A stretch of DNA of 45,315 nt from an uncultured Porphyromonadaceae bacterium (lineage in GTDB: Bacteria; Bacteroidota; Bacteroidia; Bacteroidales; Muribaculaceae), in assembly GCA_947177685.1 (NCBI GenBank), contig CAMWVE010000022.1, positions 1 to 45,315 of the forward strand, written 5' to 3'. The position numbers and the translations under genes were made by a program. The notes beneath the pieces are model-generated. The model worked only from the letters and a program-made list of their open reading frames with translations. It was not told where the DNA came from and searched no databases. Shown here piece after piece: positions 7,993 through 15,060 of the stretch (position 1 is its first letter; the number at the start of each line of letters is the position of its first letter).

Positions 7993-9075
7993 TTATTTCT
8001 TCTCGGTCTGGATCTCCTTGCGCAGGAAAATTTCAGTGGGGAAGTGGTCGGAATAGCCGTTGAGGAACACCCCTGAGGCAAATGTGCGGAGAGGATAACC
8101 CTCGCGGGTTCCCTTGGTGTCACGCAGGAAGTCAAAATTCAGCACCTGACACTTCCAGTATTCCATACAATCAGAATTCTTCTTCTGATTTTCAGGCAAC
8201 AGCTGACCCGAAACTATAATCTGGTCGAACAGATTCCACGCGCTTTTGTAAGCCAGAGTGCCTATACCCTTGTCAAGCACGCGCCAGAAAGGATTGTAGA
8301 AACCGTTGTAGCCCACATCCTTCATGTCACGCTTGGCGTTGAGCACCACTGCACACGATTTGTCCTGCGGGTCATCATTGAGGTCACCCATGATTATGAC
8401 CGGCTGCGACGGAGTTTCGCTCCAGATAGCCTCTGCAGTCTTTTTGCAGAGGGCGGCAGCAGCCTCGCGGTTAGGCGACGACTTCTCCTGACCACCTAAT
8501 CGCGACGGCCAGTGGTTCACAATGAAATTCATAGTGTCGCCCGCAAGCACGCCTTTCACACATAGCTGGTCACGAGTGGGATAACCGATATCCAGACGAG
8601 CATTGCTCACGCCTAACACCCTGAACTGACGGGGGTTATAAAGCAATCCCACATCCACACCGCGACGGTCGGGCGAGTCGTGATGCACAATCTGCAATCC
8701 CCACGGCTTCTTGCCATGGCTGACCAGATATTCATCGACAGCCTTCACCAGATCCTCGAGCACCGAGCGGTTCTCAATTTCAGAAACACCTATCACTGCA
8801 GGTCCGTTGGGGGTGGTCGACGTGGTCATTGAACCAATGCAACGAGCCAGATTTGCCAATTTCGAGCGGTATTTTACCCCGTTCCACTGGCGTGAACCCT
8901 GAGGAGAAAACTCAAGGTCATACTTACCGTTGTTATTGATGGTGTCAAACAGGTTCTCAAGATTGTAGAACGCTACACCACGGACAACATACTTCTTCTG
9001 ACCCATGGCGTCTGTAGCTCCCATAAGAATCAGGAGCAGCGCCGCAAAAAGCAATTTTATGGAATGTTTTTTCAT
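7993..9075 (-). CDS. Secreted endonuclease/exonuclease/phosphatase family protein
   Basis: A 360-residue protein with an N-terminal Sec signal (KK followed by a hydrophobic stretch to about residue 24, ending AMG). The EEP fold is shown by FYNLENLFDT near 37-46 (metal-binding Glu), IGVSEIENR near 95, the HHDSPDRRGVDV segment near 130, NHWPSR near 175, IIMGDLNDDP near 225 and the final YSDHFP near 342. Members hydrolyse phosphodiester or phosphate bonds in nucleic acids or lipids. The bacteroidal secreted form is usually annotated only to family level. It is monocistronic and convergent with the RsmF-like gene. No clear promoter was seen in the 167 bp upstream. Confidence 0.9.
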   Translation of the reverse strand: MKKHSIKLLFAALLLILMGATDAMGQKKYVVRGVAFYNLENLFDTINNNGKYDLEFSPQGSRQWNGVKYRSKLANLARCIGSMTTSTTPNGPAVIGVSEIENRSVLEDLVKAVDEYLVSHGKKPWGLQIVHHDSPDRRGVDVGLLYNPRQFRVLGVSNARLDIGYPTRDQLCVKGVLAGDTMNFIVNHWPSRLGGQEKSSPNREAAAALCKKTAEAIWSETPSQPVIIMGDLNDDPQDKSCAVVLNAKRDMKDVGYNGFYNPFWRVLDKGIGTLAYKSAWNLFDQIIVSGQLLPENQKKNSDCMEYWKCQVLNFDFLRDTKGTREGYPLRTFASGVFLNGYSDHFPTEIFLRKEIQTEKK

Positions 9076-9242
9076 CTACGGATACTATTAGCGATTGGAT
9101 TTGGGGGTAAAGTTACTCAAACTTTTTTGAATTTCATTAATTTCAGCACCTTTTTTTCTATTTATGTCATTTTCATCTCCCTGACTCCCCTTTTTTCCGT
9201 AAATTTGTAAAAACTTTACCACCCAACCGACACGCCGCACTG

Positions 9243-10055
9243 ATGAAACTTACCAGAATAACATCGCTCGACAATCCCGAACTCGCCATGTTCGGCACCC
9301 TCACCGAGGCACAGCTGCGCAACCGTCTGGAGCCGGAAAAAGGCATCTTCATTGCGGAAAGCCCCAAGGTGATCCGCGTGGCGCTCAACGCCGGCTACCA
9401 ACCCGTGGCACTCCTTTGCGAGGAAAAACATCTCACCGGCGACGCAGCCGACATTGTTGAGCGACTCCCCGAAGACCTTCCCGTTTACACCGGCGACCGC
9501 ACCCTGCTCGCATCGCTGACAGGCTACACCCTCACCCGCGGCGTGCTTTGCGCCATGCGCCGTAAACCCGAACCACCCCTTGCCGAAATATGCCGCGACG
9601 CACGGCGCGTGGTTGTAATCGACTCCGTTGTCGACACCACCAACATCGGCAGCATATTCCGCTCCGCAGCCGCACTCGGCATCGATGCCGTCCTGCTCAC
9701 ACGCACCTCCTGCGACCCCCTGAACCGACGCGCCATCCGGGTATCTATGGGCACCGTCTTTCAAGTGCCGTGGACATGGATTGACGACCCCAACCGCGAC
9801 CTTCATCCCCTCGGATTCCGCACGGCAGCTATGGCTCTCCGCGGCAACTCCATCAACATCGACAACCCTGCCCTACACCGCGAGCCACGTCTCGCCCTCA
9901 TCATGGGCACCGAAGGCGACGGACTCGCCGACCGCGTCATCAACGAGGCGGACCACCTCGTCTGCATCCCCATGGCACACGGAGTTGACTCACTCAACGT
10001 AGCCGCTGCCGCTGCCGTAGCCTGTTGGGAACTCAGCAAATCATCACCCGAATAG
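9243..10055 (+). CDS. TrmH/SpoU family RNA 2'-O-methyltransferase
   Basis: A 270-residue SPOUT methyltransferase. The N-terminal ~95 residues form the substrate-binding domain (FIAESPKVIRVAL). The catalytic trefoil-knot domain shows all three motifs: motif 1 VDTTNIGSIFRSAAALG (~128-144), motif 2 LIMGTEGDGL (~220-229) and motif 3 IPMAHGVDSLNVAAAAAV (~243-260). It probably 2'-O-methylates a ribose in rRNA or tRNA; the similarity is to the RlmB/TsnR group but the exact site is unassigned. A TAAATTTG -7-like element lies at 9200-9207. It stands alone, divergent from the EEP gene. Confidence 0.92.
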   Translation: MKLTRITSLDNPELAMFGTLTEAQLRNRLEPEKGIFIAESPKVIRVALNAGYQPVALLCEEKHLTGDAADIVERLPEDLPVYTGDRTLLASLTGYTLTRGVLCAMRRKPEPPLAEICRDARRVVVIDSVVDTTNIGSIFRSAAALGIDAVLLTRTSCDPLNRRAIRVSMGTVFQVPWTWIDDPNRDLHPLGFRTAAMALRGNSINIDNPALHREPRLALIMGTEGDGLADRVINEADHLVCIPMAHGVDSLNVAAAAAVACWELSKSSPE

Positions 10056-10070
10056 CACCCGCCAGCGCAA

Positions 10071-10108
<38 letters not shown>

Positions 10109-10131
10109 CAACTCAAATTTGCCGCAGGTGC

Positions 10132-10172
10132 AAAAAAATCAGGGAGATGTGCCGCAATGGCGCATCTCCCTG
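10132..10172 (-). terminator. Rho-independent terminator of rplU-rpmA
   Basis: Inverted repeat CAGGGAGATGTGCC (10140-10153) with GGCGCATCTCCCTG (10159-10172), one mismatch. On the minus strand it is followed by ATTTTTTT. Confidence 0.85.
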
Positions 10173-10196
10173 TTAGTTAGTCAGTCAAGAGCCTTA

Positions 10197-10460
10197 TCAG
10201 GCTTCAGCGATAGGCTGGATGTTGATGAAACGACGTCCGTTTCTGCCTTCGGTAAACACCACAGTGCCGTCTACGAGTGCGTAGATGGTGTGATCCTTAC
10301 CCATACCCACGTTCAGTCCGGGGTGGTGTACAGTGCCACGCTGACGTTTGATAATGTTGCCTGCCTTAGCGAACTGACCACCGAAAATTTTTACACCGAG
10401 TCGTTTGCTTTCTGACTCACGGCCGTTCTTAGAACTACCTACACCTTTCTTATGTGCCAT
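10197..10460 (-). CDS. rpmA: 50S ribosomal protein L27
   Basis: 87 residues. The N-terminus [16 protein letters not shown] and the segment [24 protein letters not shown] are diagnostic of bL27, whose N-terminal tail reaches the peptidyl-transferase centre. The N-terminus is of the uncleaved type: it lacks the Firmicutes-style propeptide. It follows rplU by 20 bp in the usual rplU-rpmA operon and is followed by a strong terminator. Confidence 0.98.
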   Translation of the reverse strand: MAHKKGVGSSKNGRESESKRLGVKIFGGQFAKAGNIIKRQRGTVHHPGLNVGMGKDHTIYALVDGTVVFTEGRNGRRFINIQPIAEA

Positions 10461-10480
10461 TTTTCTGTTCTTTTTAAGGG

Positions 10481-10801
10481 TTAAGCAACTACATCTTTAA
10501 TAACAACTTTGGTGAAATACTGGCGATGACCGTTTTTACGACGATAGCCTTTGCGACGTTTCTTCTTGAAAACAATCACCTTTTCACCTTTTACGAGGGG
10601 TGTTTCAACCTCGCATACTACTTTTGCACCTTCCACGGTGGGTGCGCCCACTTTAACGGCACCGTCAGCGTCTACCAGAAGAACGCGGTCGAATTCTACA
10701 GTCGCGCCCTGCTCGGTCTTTTCGCCGAGATAGTGAACATACAAGAACTTGCCGGCTTCTGCCTTGAACTGCTGTCCTTGAATTTCTACAATTGCGTACA
10801 T
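10481..10801 (-). CDS. rplU: 50S ribosomal protein L21
   Basis: 106 residues, the normal length for bL21. The start [17 protein letters not shown] and the basic C-terminal segment [15 protein letters not shown], which contacts 23S rRNA, are diagnostic. It is the first gene of the rplU-rpmA operon, with a consensus promoter about 95 nt upstream. Confidence 0.98.
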   Translation of the reverse strand: MYAIVEIQGQQFKAEAGKFLYVHYLGEKTEQGATVEFDRVLLVDADGAVKVGAPTVEGAKVVCEVETPLVKGEKVIVFKKKRRKGYRRKNGHRQYFTKVVIKDVVA

Positions 10802-10894
10802 CTTTTATTTATAGATTTTACGGTTACTCCGCGAGGCGAGCCGTCATTCTGGACTGCTGCTTTATCATGCCCCTGCCGGAAAAATTAGCGACTG

Positions 10895-10925
10895 CAAAGT
10901 TAATGCTTTCTTCCCACTTGTGCAA
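10895..10925 (-). promoter_or_regulatory. Promoter of rplU-rpmA
   Basis: On the minus strand, TTG (10923-10925) and TAACTTTG (10895-10902) are separated by 20 nt. A leader of roughly 90 nt precedes rplU. Confidence 0.75.
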
Positions 10926-11069
10926 CAGTTACTTATCTTTTTTAACCCCATCTTTTATTCCATAATTTTGAAATTAAATATTATTAACACTGACACTATC
11001 CCCGTGTTAATATTTGCTAAAACAAAGAAAAAATTTGCCACAAAACTATGCTATATAACATAAAATGAC

Positions 11070-11077
11070 TACTTTTG
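11070..11077 (+). promoter_or_regulatory. -7 element of a short transcript
   Basis: TACTTTTG fits TAnnTTTG. The -33 box is poor. It lies 38 nt upstream of a strong terminator with no gene between. Confidence 0.5.
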
Positions 11078-11084
11078 CACAAGT

Positions 11085-11152
11085 TTTTCATGGTATTAGA
11101 TTTAAGGTAAGAAGATTATTCGTCGTGATGACGAATAATTTTTTTGTTTTTT
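11085..11152 (+). ncRNA. Candidate small RNA (promoter-to-terminator cassette)
   Basis: A -7 box at 11070-11077 predicts a start near 11085. The transcript would contain the single-stranded-looking segment TTTTTCATGGTATTAGATTT and AAGGTAAGAAG. It would then end in a perfect 10-bp hairpin (ATTATTCGTC, 11115-11124; GACGAATAAT, 11130-11139) followed by TTTTTTTG and TTTTTT. No open frame of useful length is present and no plus-strand gene lies upstream to need the terminator. I have an impression that a similar string recurs in Bacteroidales intergenic regions, but cannot verify this here. Confidence 0.5.
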
Positions 11153-11187
11153 AGGGCGGTCAAGCCAATTTTGCCACTATCGCTCCC

Positions 11188-11544
11188 CTATTTATTCCGG
11201 TTTTCAAGTGCCCAGCTGATAAGATTAAAAAGAATCGGCATCAAGGAACGCCCTTTCTCGGTCAGCGAATACTCCACTCTTGGCGGAATTTCGGCGAACA
11301 TCTCCCGTCTGATGAGATTTTCCTGCTCAAGCGTCCTTAACGTGGATGACAACACTTTGGGCGAAATGTCGGGGATGGCACGCTCTATGGAACTGAACCG
11401 GGTGCCGGGATTCTCGGAAAGAACACACAATATCAGTATCGACCACTTGCCGGTGAATCGCGAAATGACATTCCGGACCGGACACTCCTCAATGCAAGAA
11501 TATTTTTTCAGACTTTCTTCTAACTCTAATCTGTTCATTTTCAA
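11188..11544 (-). CDS. HxlR-family winged-helix transcriptional regulator
   Basis: 118 residues. CPVRNVISRFTGKWSILIL (~22-40), the helix-turn-helix RFSSIERAIPDISPKVLSSTL and the wing LIRREMFAEIPPRVEYSLTEKGRSL are the standard HxlR pattern. The cysteine of CPVR is often a redox or aldehyde sensor in this family. An internal Met three codons later is an alternative start. It is divergent from a cupin gene 136 bp away, the normal arrangement of an HxlR regulator and its target. A TAACTTTG -7 box on its strand at 11649-11656 has no good -33. Confidence 0.92.
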   Translation of the reverse strand: MKMNRLELEESLKKYSCIEECPVRNVISRFTGKWSILILCVLSENPGTRFSSIERAIPDISPKVLSSTLRTLEQENLIRREMFAEIPPRVEYSLTEKGRSLMPILFNLISWALENRNK

Positions 11545-11587
11545 TAATACTTACCTCAACGAAAGCCCGTTTCGATTCCGTAACCTG

Positions 11588-11618
11588 TTGTTTTATCGGT
11601 ATTTTGTAACTATCTTTG
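11588..11618 (+). promoter_or_regulatory. Promoter of the cupin gene
   Basis: TTG (11588-11590), a 20-nt spacer and TATCTTTG (11611-11618). The start point is expected near 11625, inside the palindrome at 11621-11635. Confidence 0.7.
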
Positions 11619-11620
11619 CA

Positions 11621-11635
11621 CTATCAAATTGATAG
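11621..11635. promoter_or_regulatory. Putative HxlR operator
   Basis: CTATCAAATTGATAG is a perfect palindrome about one central base. It starts 2 nt after the cupin -7 box and lies between the divergent regulator and cupin genes. Binding there would block transcription start. Confidence 0.55.
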
Positions 11636-11680
11636 CGGCTTTCCACTGCAAAGTTAGTAATAATTTTCAATAAAAGCATT

Positions 11681-12091
11681 ATGAGTGAAATAAAGACTCT
11701 CCAGAAGGGCGAAAAATTCGCCCATGCCTCGGTAGGCTCATTAAAGGGTTTCGAGGGGAAACAGTTTGTAAAGGATGCCACCGGCGCCACATCATGTGAA
11801 ATTTCTTTCGGCTCACTGCCCACCGGAGCTGCCATACCTTTCTTCCACAGCCACCGTGAAAACGAAGAAAACTACATAATCCTTTCCGGCGAAGGGAAAT
11901 TTCAGGTCGACGACACGGTGTTCGACATCGCCGAAGGATCGGTGATCCGCGTTGCCACCCATTCTGACCGTAACATCAAATGCACATCAGCCGAACCGTT
12001 GGTCTACATCTGCATCCAAGCCAAAGAGGGCAGCCTCGGCGGCTACACCATGACAGATGCCGATGTCACCGAGCGTGAGAACCTGCTCTGA
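11681..12091 (+). CDS. Cupin-domain protein
   Basis: 136 residues forming one conserved beta-barrel cupin. Motif 1 is FFHSHRENEENYIILSGEG (~54-72), providing the His/His/Glu metal ligands. Motif 2 (FDIAEGSVIRVATHSDRNI) has a histidine at the expected place. Cupins of this size may be enzymes or small-molecule binders, and the substrate cannot be deduced. Divergence from an HxlR regulator suggests induction by a reactive or redox-active compound. It is monocistronic. Confidence 0.88.
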   Translation: MSEIKTLQKGEKFAHASVGSLKGFEGKQFVKDATGATSCEISFGSLPTGAAIPFFHSHRENEENYIILSGEGKFQVDDTVFDIAEGSVIRVATHSDRNIKCTSAEPLVYICIQAKEGSLGGYTMTDADVTERENLL

Positions 12092-12159
12092 TAACGCTCC
12101 GTAACCTTTTCAGCGAGAGGGTGCATAAAAACGAGTTTATTCAGCTTAAATTCGCTATC

Positions 12160-12245
12160 CATGTAGGGACGCTTCGTGAAGCGTCCGCTGTTAACATTCA
12201 TTATATCAGCTGCTTATCGGACGCTCCACGAAGCGTCCCTACATG
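12160..12245. repeat. Long imperfect palindrome (REPIN/MITE-like)
   Basis: Two 28-nt arms (12160-12187 and 12218-12245) are reverse complements with one mismatch, separated by 30 nt. Each arm contains its own short palindrome (GACGCTTCGTGAAGCGTC in the left). Outside them, AGAGGGTG near 12116 and CACCCTCT near 12285 are also inverted, suggesting an element of about 175 bp. No transposase is encoded. Confidence 0.75.
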
Positions 12246-12317
12246 GTTGATATAATCATTTACCGTATAAATTGCATTTTGACACACCCTCTTTTCGGAA
12301 TTTCTTAGCATAGAAAA

Positions 12318-12414
12318 GCCCCGGAGGGGCGATGTTGTTCATAACCCCGTACGACCGAAGGGAGTGCGGGGAACGGCATCTTCCATGAATGGAGCCGCGG
12401 AGCGGCGATGTTGT
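12318..12414 (+). repeat. Pair of GC-rich hairpin repeats flanking a third hairpin
   Basis: Two 21-nt units (12318-12338 and 12394-12414) share ...GATGTTGT after a hairpin. The stems differ by a compensated pair: GCCCC-GGA-GGGGC versus GCCGC-GGA-GCGGC. Between them CCCCGTAC (12345-12352) pairs with GTGCGGGG (12364-12371). These resemble extragenic palindromic repeats. Confidence 0.7.
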
Positions 12415-12516
12415 CAATCAATCCTTTCATAACCACCATTTTTTTTGATGGAGAAGAACCGGGAAAAGCACACAGCCATTTTTTAATCTGACGGATGATA
12501 AACTGGAAAAAAGTTG

Positions 12517-12524
12517 TAACTTTG
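12517..12524 (+). promoter_or_regulatory. -7 element upstream of the outer-membrane barrel gene
   Basis: TAACTTTG within AAAAAAGTTGTAACTTTGC, 56 nt before the ATG. No good -33 box. Nearly the same string precedes the TPP riboswitch. Confidence 0.5.
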
Positions 12525-12579
12525 CCATTACTTTACGCCGAATTTTACGGCGCATGAACCCAACTTCATATAAATAATA

Positions 12580-14868
12580 ATGAAACGCCTTTCAATTATT
12601 ATCATCACATTACTCTCGTTACTGTCAGTTTCAGCACGGACTATCTGCGGCGAAGTCCGTTCTGACAACGATTCCACAGCTGTTATCGGAGCTTCTTGCC
12701 GACTCATGTCGGGCAATCAGTTTATCGACGGAATCACCACCGATGCCAATGGCAATTTTGAACTGTCTACCAGCATTAAAGGAGCAATCACCCTCAGAAT
12801 TTCCATGACCGGTTATAATCCCACTGAAATAGTTATTGATTCCGACAAAAACATAAATGTAGGCACCATCTATCTCTCAGCCTCCGGGCTGCTGAACGAG
12901 GTGCAGGTCACGGCTAACACGCTTACGGATGTGAAAGGTCGCACGGTCATTTTTCCGTCAGTCGCCGACGTTAAGGCTTCATCCACCACAATCAGCCTTT
13001 TCCAGAAACTGCCGCTTAACGGTCTTGACGCCAACCCCGTCAACCGCTCGATCAGCGTCGACGGCGGCACTCCCGTCATACTTATCAACGGAATCCCCTC
13101 TACAATCGACGATCTTAACGGTCTGCAGCCAAAGGATATCGCAAAAATCGAATTTTCACGAATAACACCTGCCCGATATGCCGATCGTGGCAACAATGGC
13201 TTCCTGAACATCACCCTCAAAAAGCGCAACGACGGCGGACAGGTATACATCTGGGGGCGAAGCGCCGTCAACACCGCCTTTGTCGACGGCAACATGCGTG
13301 CCTCATATCATCAGGGTCCCTCACAGTTCACACTGTCATACAACCCATCATGGCGAAATTACCATGATGTTTTCGACAACTCGACCGAAAGCTACATCGG
13401 AGACGATTTCAGGGTTAATCTCGAAGAGCATGACCGTAACCCATTCTACTACCACACACATAACGTTATGGCTAAATATGATTTCAGCCCGAACATCAAC
13501 ACACTGTTCTCCGCAACCATGCGTATGACTCCGTTTTTCAACAAAAGCAGGTCATTGGCTAACACACTCGATTCATTTTTAGGCGATTATGAGAACATTA
13601 ACCTTAACAAAGGCAAAGACCTCACCCCGTCGCTCGATTTATTTTTCAAACGCGACTTCAACGATAACAATTCCTTGGAAGTTCAGCTCGTGGGCACATT
13701 AAGCGCCAACGATTATCGCAGGGCAAACGAATATCTGTTCAGCGACGGTTCCATCTCCGAATACATAATGGACGTCGACAGCCGCCGCCGTTCACTTATA
13801 AGTGAAATCTGCTATAGTCATCAGTTCAGCAACTCCACATCTCTGTCAGCAGGCTATCAAAACACCATTTCCCATAGCACCAACACCTATCTCTTATCAG
13901 ATTATAAGCCGGTATTGACTGAAAACAACAACTACGTCTACGCCCGCTTCGGTCAACAGCTCGGCAAACTGTATCTCTCGCTTTCCACCGGCGCGAAATT
14001 GTATTGGATTAAAAATGACCTCAACAAGCGCCATTTCGTGCGGAATCTCTCAACCGTTCAGCTGTCATGGAATATTTCTAAAATGTGGAATCTCGCCGCA
14101 GCTTTCCAGTATTCACCGAGCATACCCTCGCTGTCAGCCCTCACCGACTATCCGCAGCAATTGTCGCCATATCTTATCTCGAACGGCAGCCCTGACCTGA
14201 AAGTGTCGCAGAATTTTATGTATCAGCTGATGCCATCGTTTCAATACAAAAAGTTCAACGCCTCCTTGCTTATGAACTATCGCAATGTCGCTGACTTTGT
14301 CATGGACGACATGTTCTATCTCGGCGACCGTCTGTTTCTGTCGCAATCAATAAATGCCAAGAACTCGCACGCGGCATGGGCAAACCTGAATTTGAAGCTG
14401 AACGACATCCGCGGTTTCGGCGTAAACCTGAATCTCGGATTGAGCCATTACCGGACCGAAGGCACTGATTGGAGCCACAAACTCACCTCATTCAATGCAA
14501 GCATCAACCTGTGGTGGAACAAAGGTCCCTACACAATTTCTTACTGGCGGAAAATACCCGGAAAATATCTCAGCGGCAACTATGTCGGTAAAGATGAAAA
14601 CGGCGATGCCCTCAGCTTCCAGTACCAGCCCGACAAACATTGGTCGTTCAATGCAAGCTGGATGTACATGTTCGACAAAAAAGGCACACAATACCCCTCA
14701 TGGGGCTACTCGCTTGTAAACCCCTACTACAAAGAGCGTTACATCAAAAACAACGGCAACATGGTCGTGCTGTCTGTCAGCTACTCGGCAGACTTCGGCT
14801 CAATTTTCCGCTCATCGCGCCGCTCGCTCAATAACTCTGACAACAACACGTCGCTGCTCAAGCGCTAA
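12580..14868 (+). CDS. Outer-membrane beta-barrel protein (TonB-receptor-like, OMP_b-brl_3 type)
   Basis: 762 residues. A signal peptide (MKRLSIIIITLLSLLSVSA) is followed by a carboxypeptidase-regulatory-like domain (~20-100; AVIGASCRLM...TDANGNFELS). A plug-like domain (~105-215) contains LQKLPLNGLDANPVNRSISV-like and PVILINGIPS segments. The rest is a long amphipathic barrel up to residue ~745. The architecture is that of PF14905-type Bacteroidetes receptors, which resemble TonB-dependent transporters but have unknown cargo. The last residues (SSRRSLNNSDNNTSLLKR) are charged and do not end in the usual terminal aromatic. It is the only gene before the thiamine operon; about 190 bp separates them and a new promoter intervenes. 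Confidence 0.85.
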   Translation: MKRLSIIIITLLSLLSVSARTICGEVRSDNDSTAVIGASCRLMSGNQFIDGITTDANGNFELSTSIKGAITLRISMTGYNPTEIVIDSDKNINVGTIYLSASGLLNEVQVTANTLTDVKGRTVIFPSVADVKASSTTISLFQKLPLNGLDANPVNRSISVDGGTPVILINGIPSTIDDLNGLQPKDIAKIEFSRITPARYADRGNNGFLNITLKKRNDGGQVYIWGRSAVNTAFVDGNMRASYHQGPSQFTLSYNPSWRNYHDVFDNSTESYIGDDFRVNLEEHDRNPFYYHTHNVMAKYDFSPNINTLFSATMRMTPFFNKSRSLANTLDSFLGDYENINLNKGKDLTPSLDLFFKRDFNDNNSLEVQLVGTLSANDYRRANEYLFSDGSISEYIMDVDSRRRSLISEICYSHQFSNSTSLSAGYQNTISHSTNTYLLSDYKPVLTENNNYVYARFGQQLGKLYLSLSTGAKLYWIKNDLNKRHFVRNLSTVQLSWNISKMWNLAAAFQYSPSIPSLSALTDYPQQLSPYLISNGSPDLKVSQNFMYQLMPSFQYKKFNASLLMNYRNVADFVMDDMFYLGDRLFLSQSINAKNSHAAWANLNLKLNDIRGFGVNLNLGLSHYRTEGTDWSHKLTSFNASINLWWNKGPYTISYWRKIPGKYLSGNYVGKDENGDALSFQYQPDKHWSFNASWMYMFDKKGTQYPSWGYSLVNPYYKERYIKNNGNMVVLSVSYSADFGSIFRSSRRSLNNSDNNTSLLKR

Positions 14869-14962
14869 AACCTGCCCGAACACAACCCGCAAAGTTAAGA
14901 CCCCGTTACCAATAATTACACCATTTTATTGGTCAGATAGAGATAAAACCGGAAAAAAGTTG

Positions 14963-14970
14963 TAACTTTG
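14963..14970 (+). promoter_or_regulatory. -7 element of the thiamine uptake operon
   Basis: TAACTTTG places the start near 14976, at the 5' edge of the riboswitch fold. The -33 is not recognisable. Confidence 0.6.
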
Positions 14971-14975
14971 CAGCG

Positions 14976-15052
14976 ATTAGGGGTGCTAAGCCCGAAAGGC
15001 TGGCTGAGATCATACCCTTATAACCTGATCCGGGTAATACCGGCGTAGTGAA
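14976..15052 (+). promoter_or_regulatory. TPP riboswitch (THI element)
   Basis: Conserved THI-box blocks are present in order: GGGGTGCTAAGCC, GGCTGGCTGAGATCATACCC (with the CTGAGA core), ACCTGATCCGGGTAATACC and GGCGTAGTGAA. It binds thiamine pyrophosphate and represses the genes downstream. The receptor ATG is only 8 nt after the element, so closing the fold would hide the start region. Translational control is the likely mode; no terminator hairpin is seen between the aptamer and the gene. Confidence 0.95.
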
Positions 15053-15060
15053 AATTTGAT

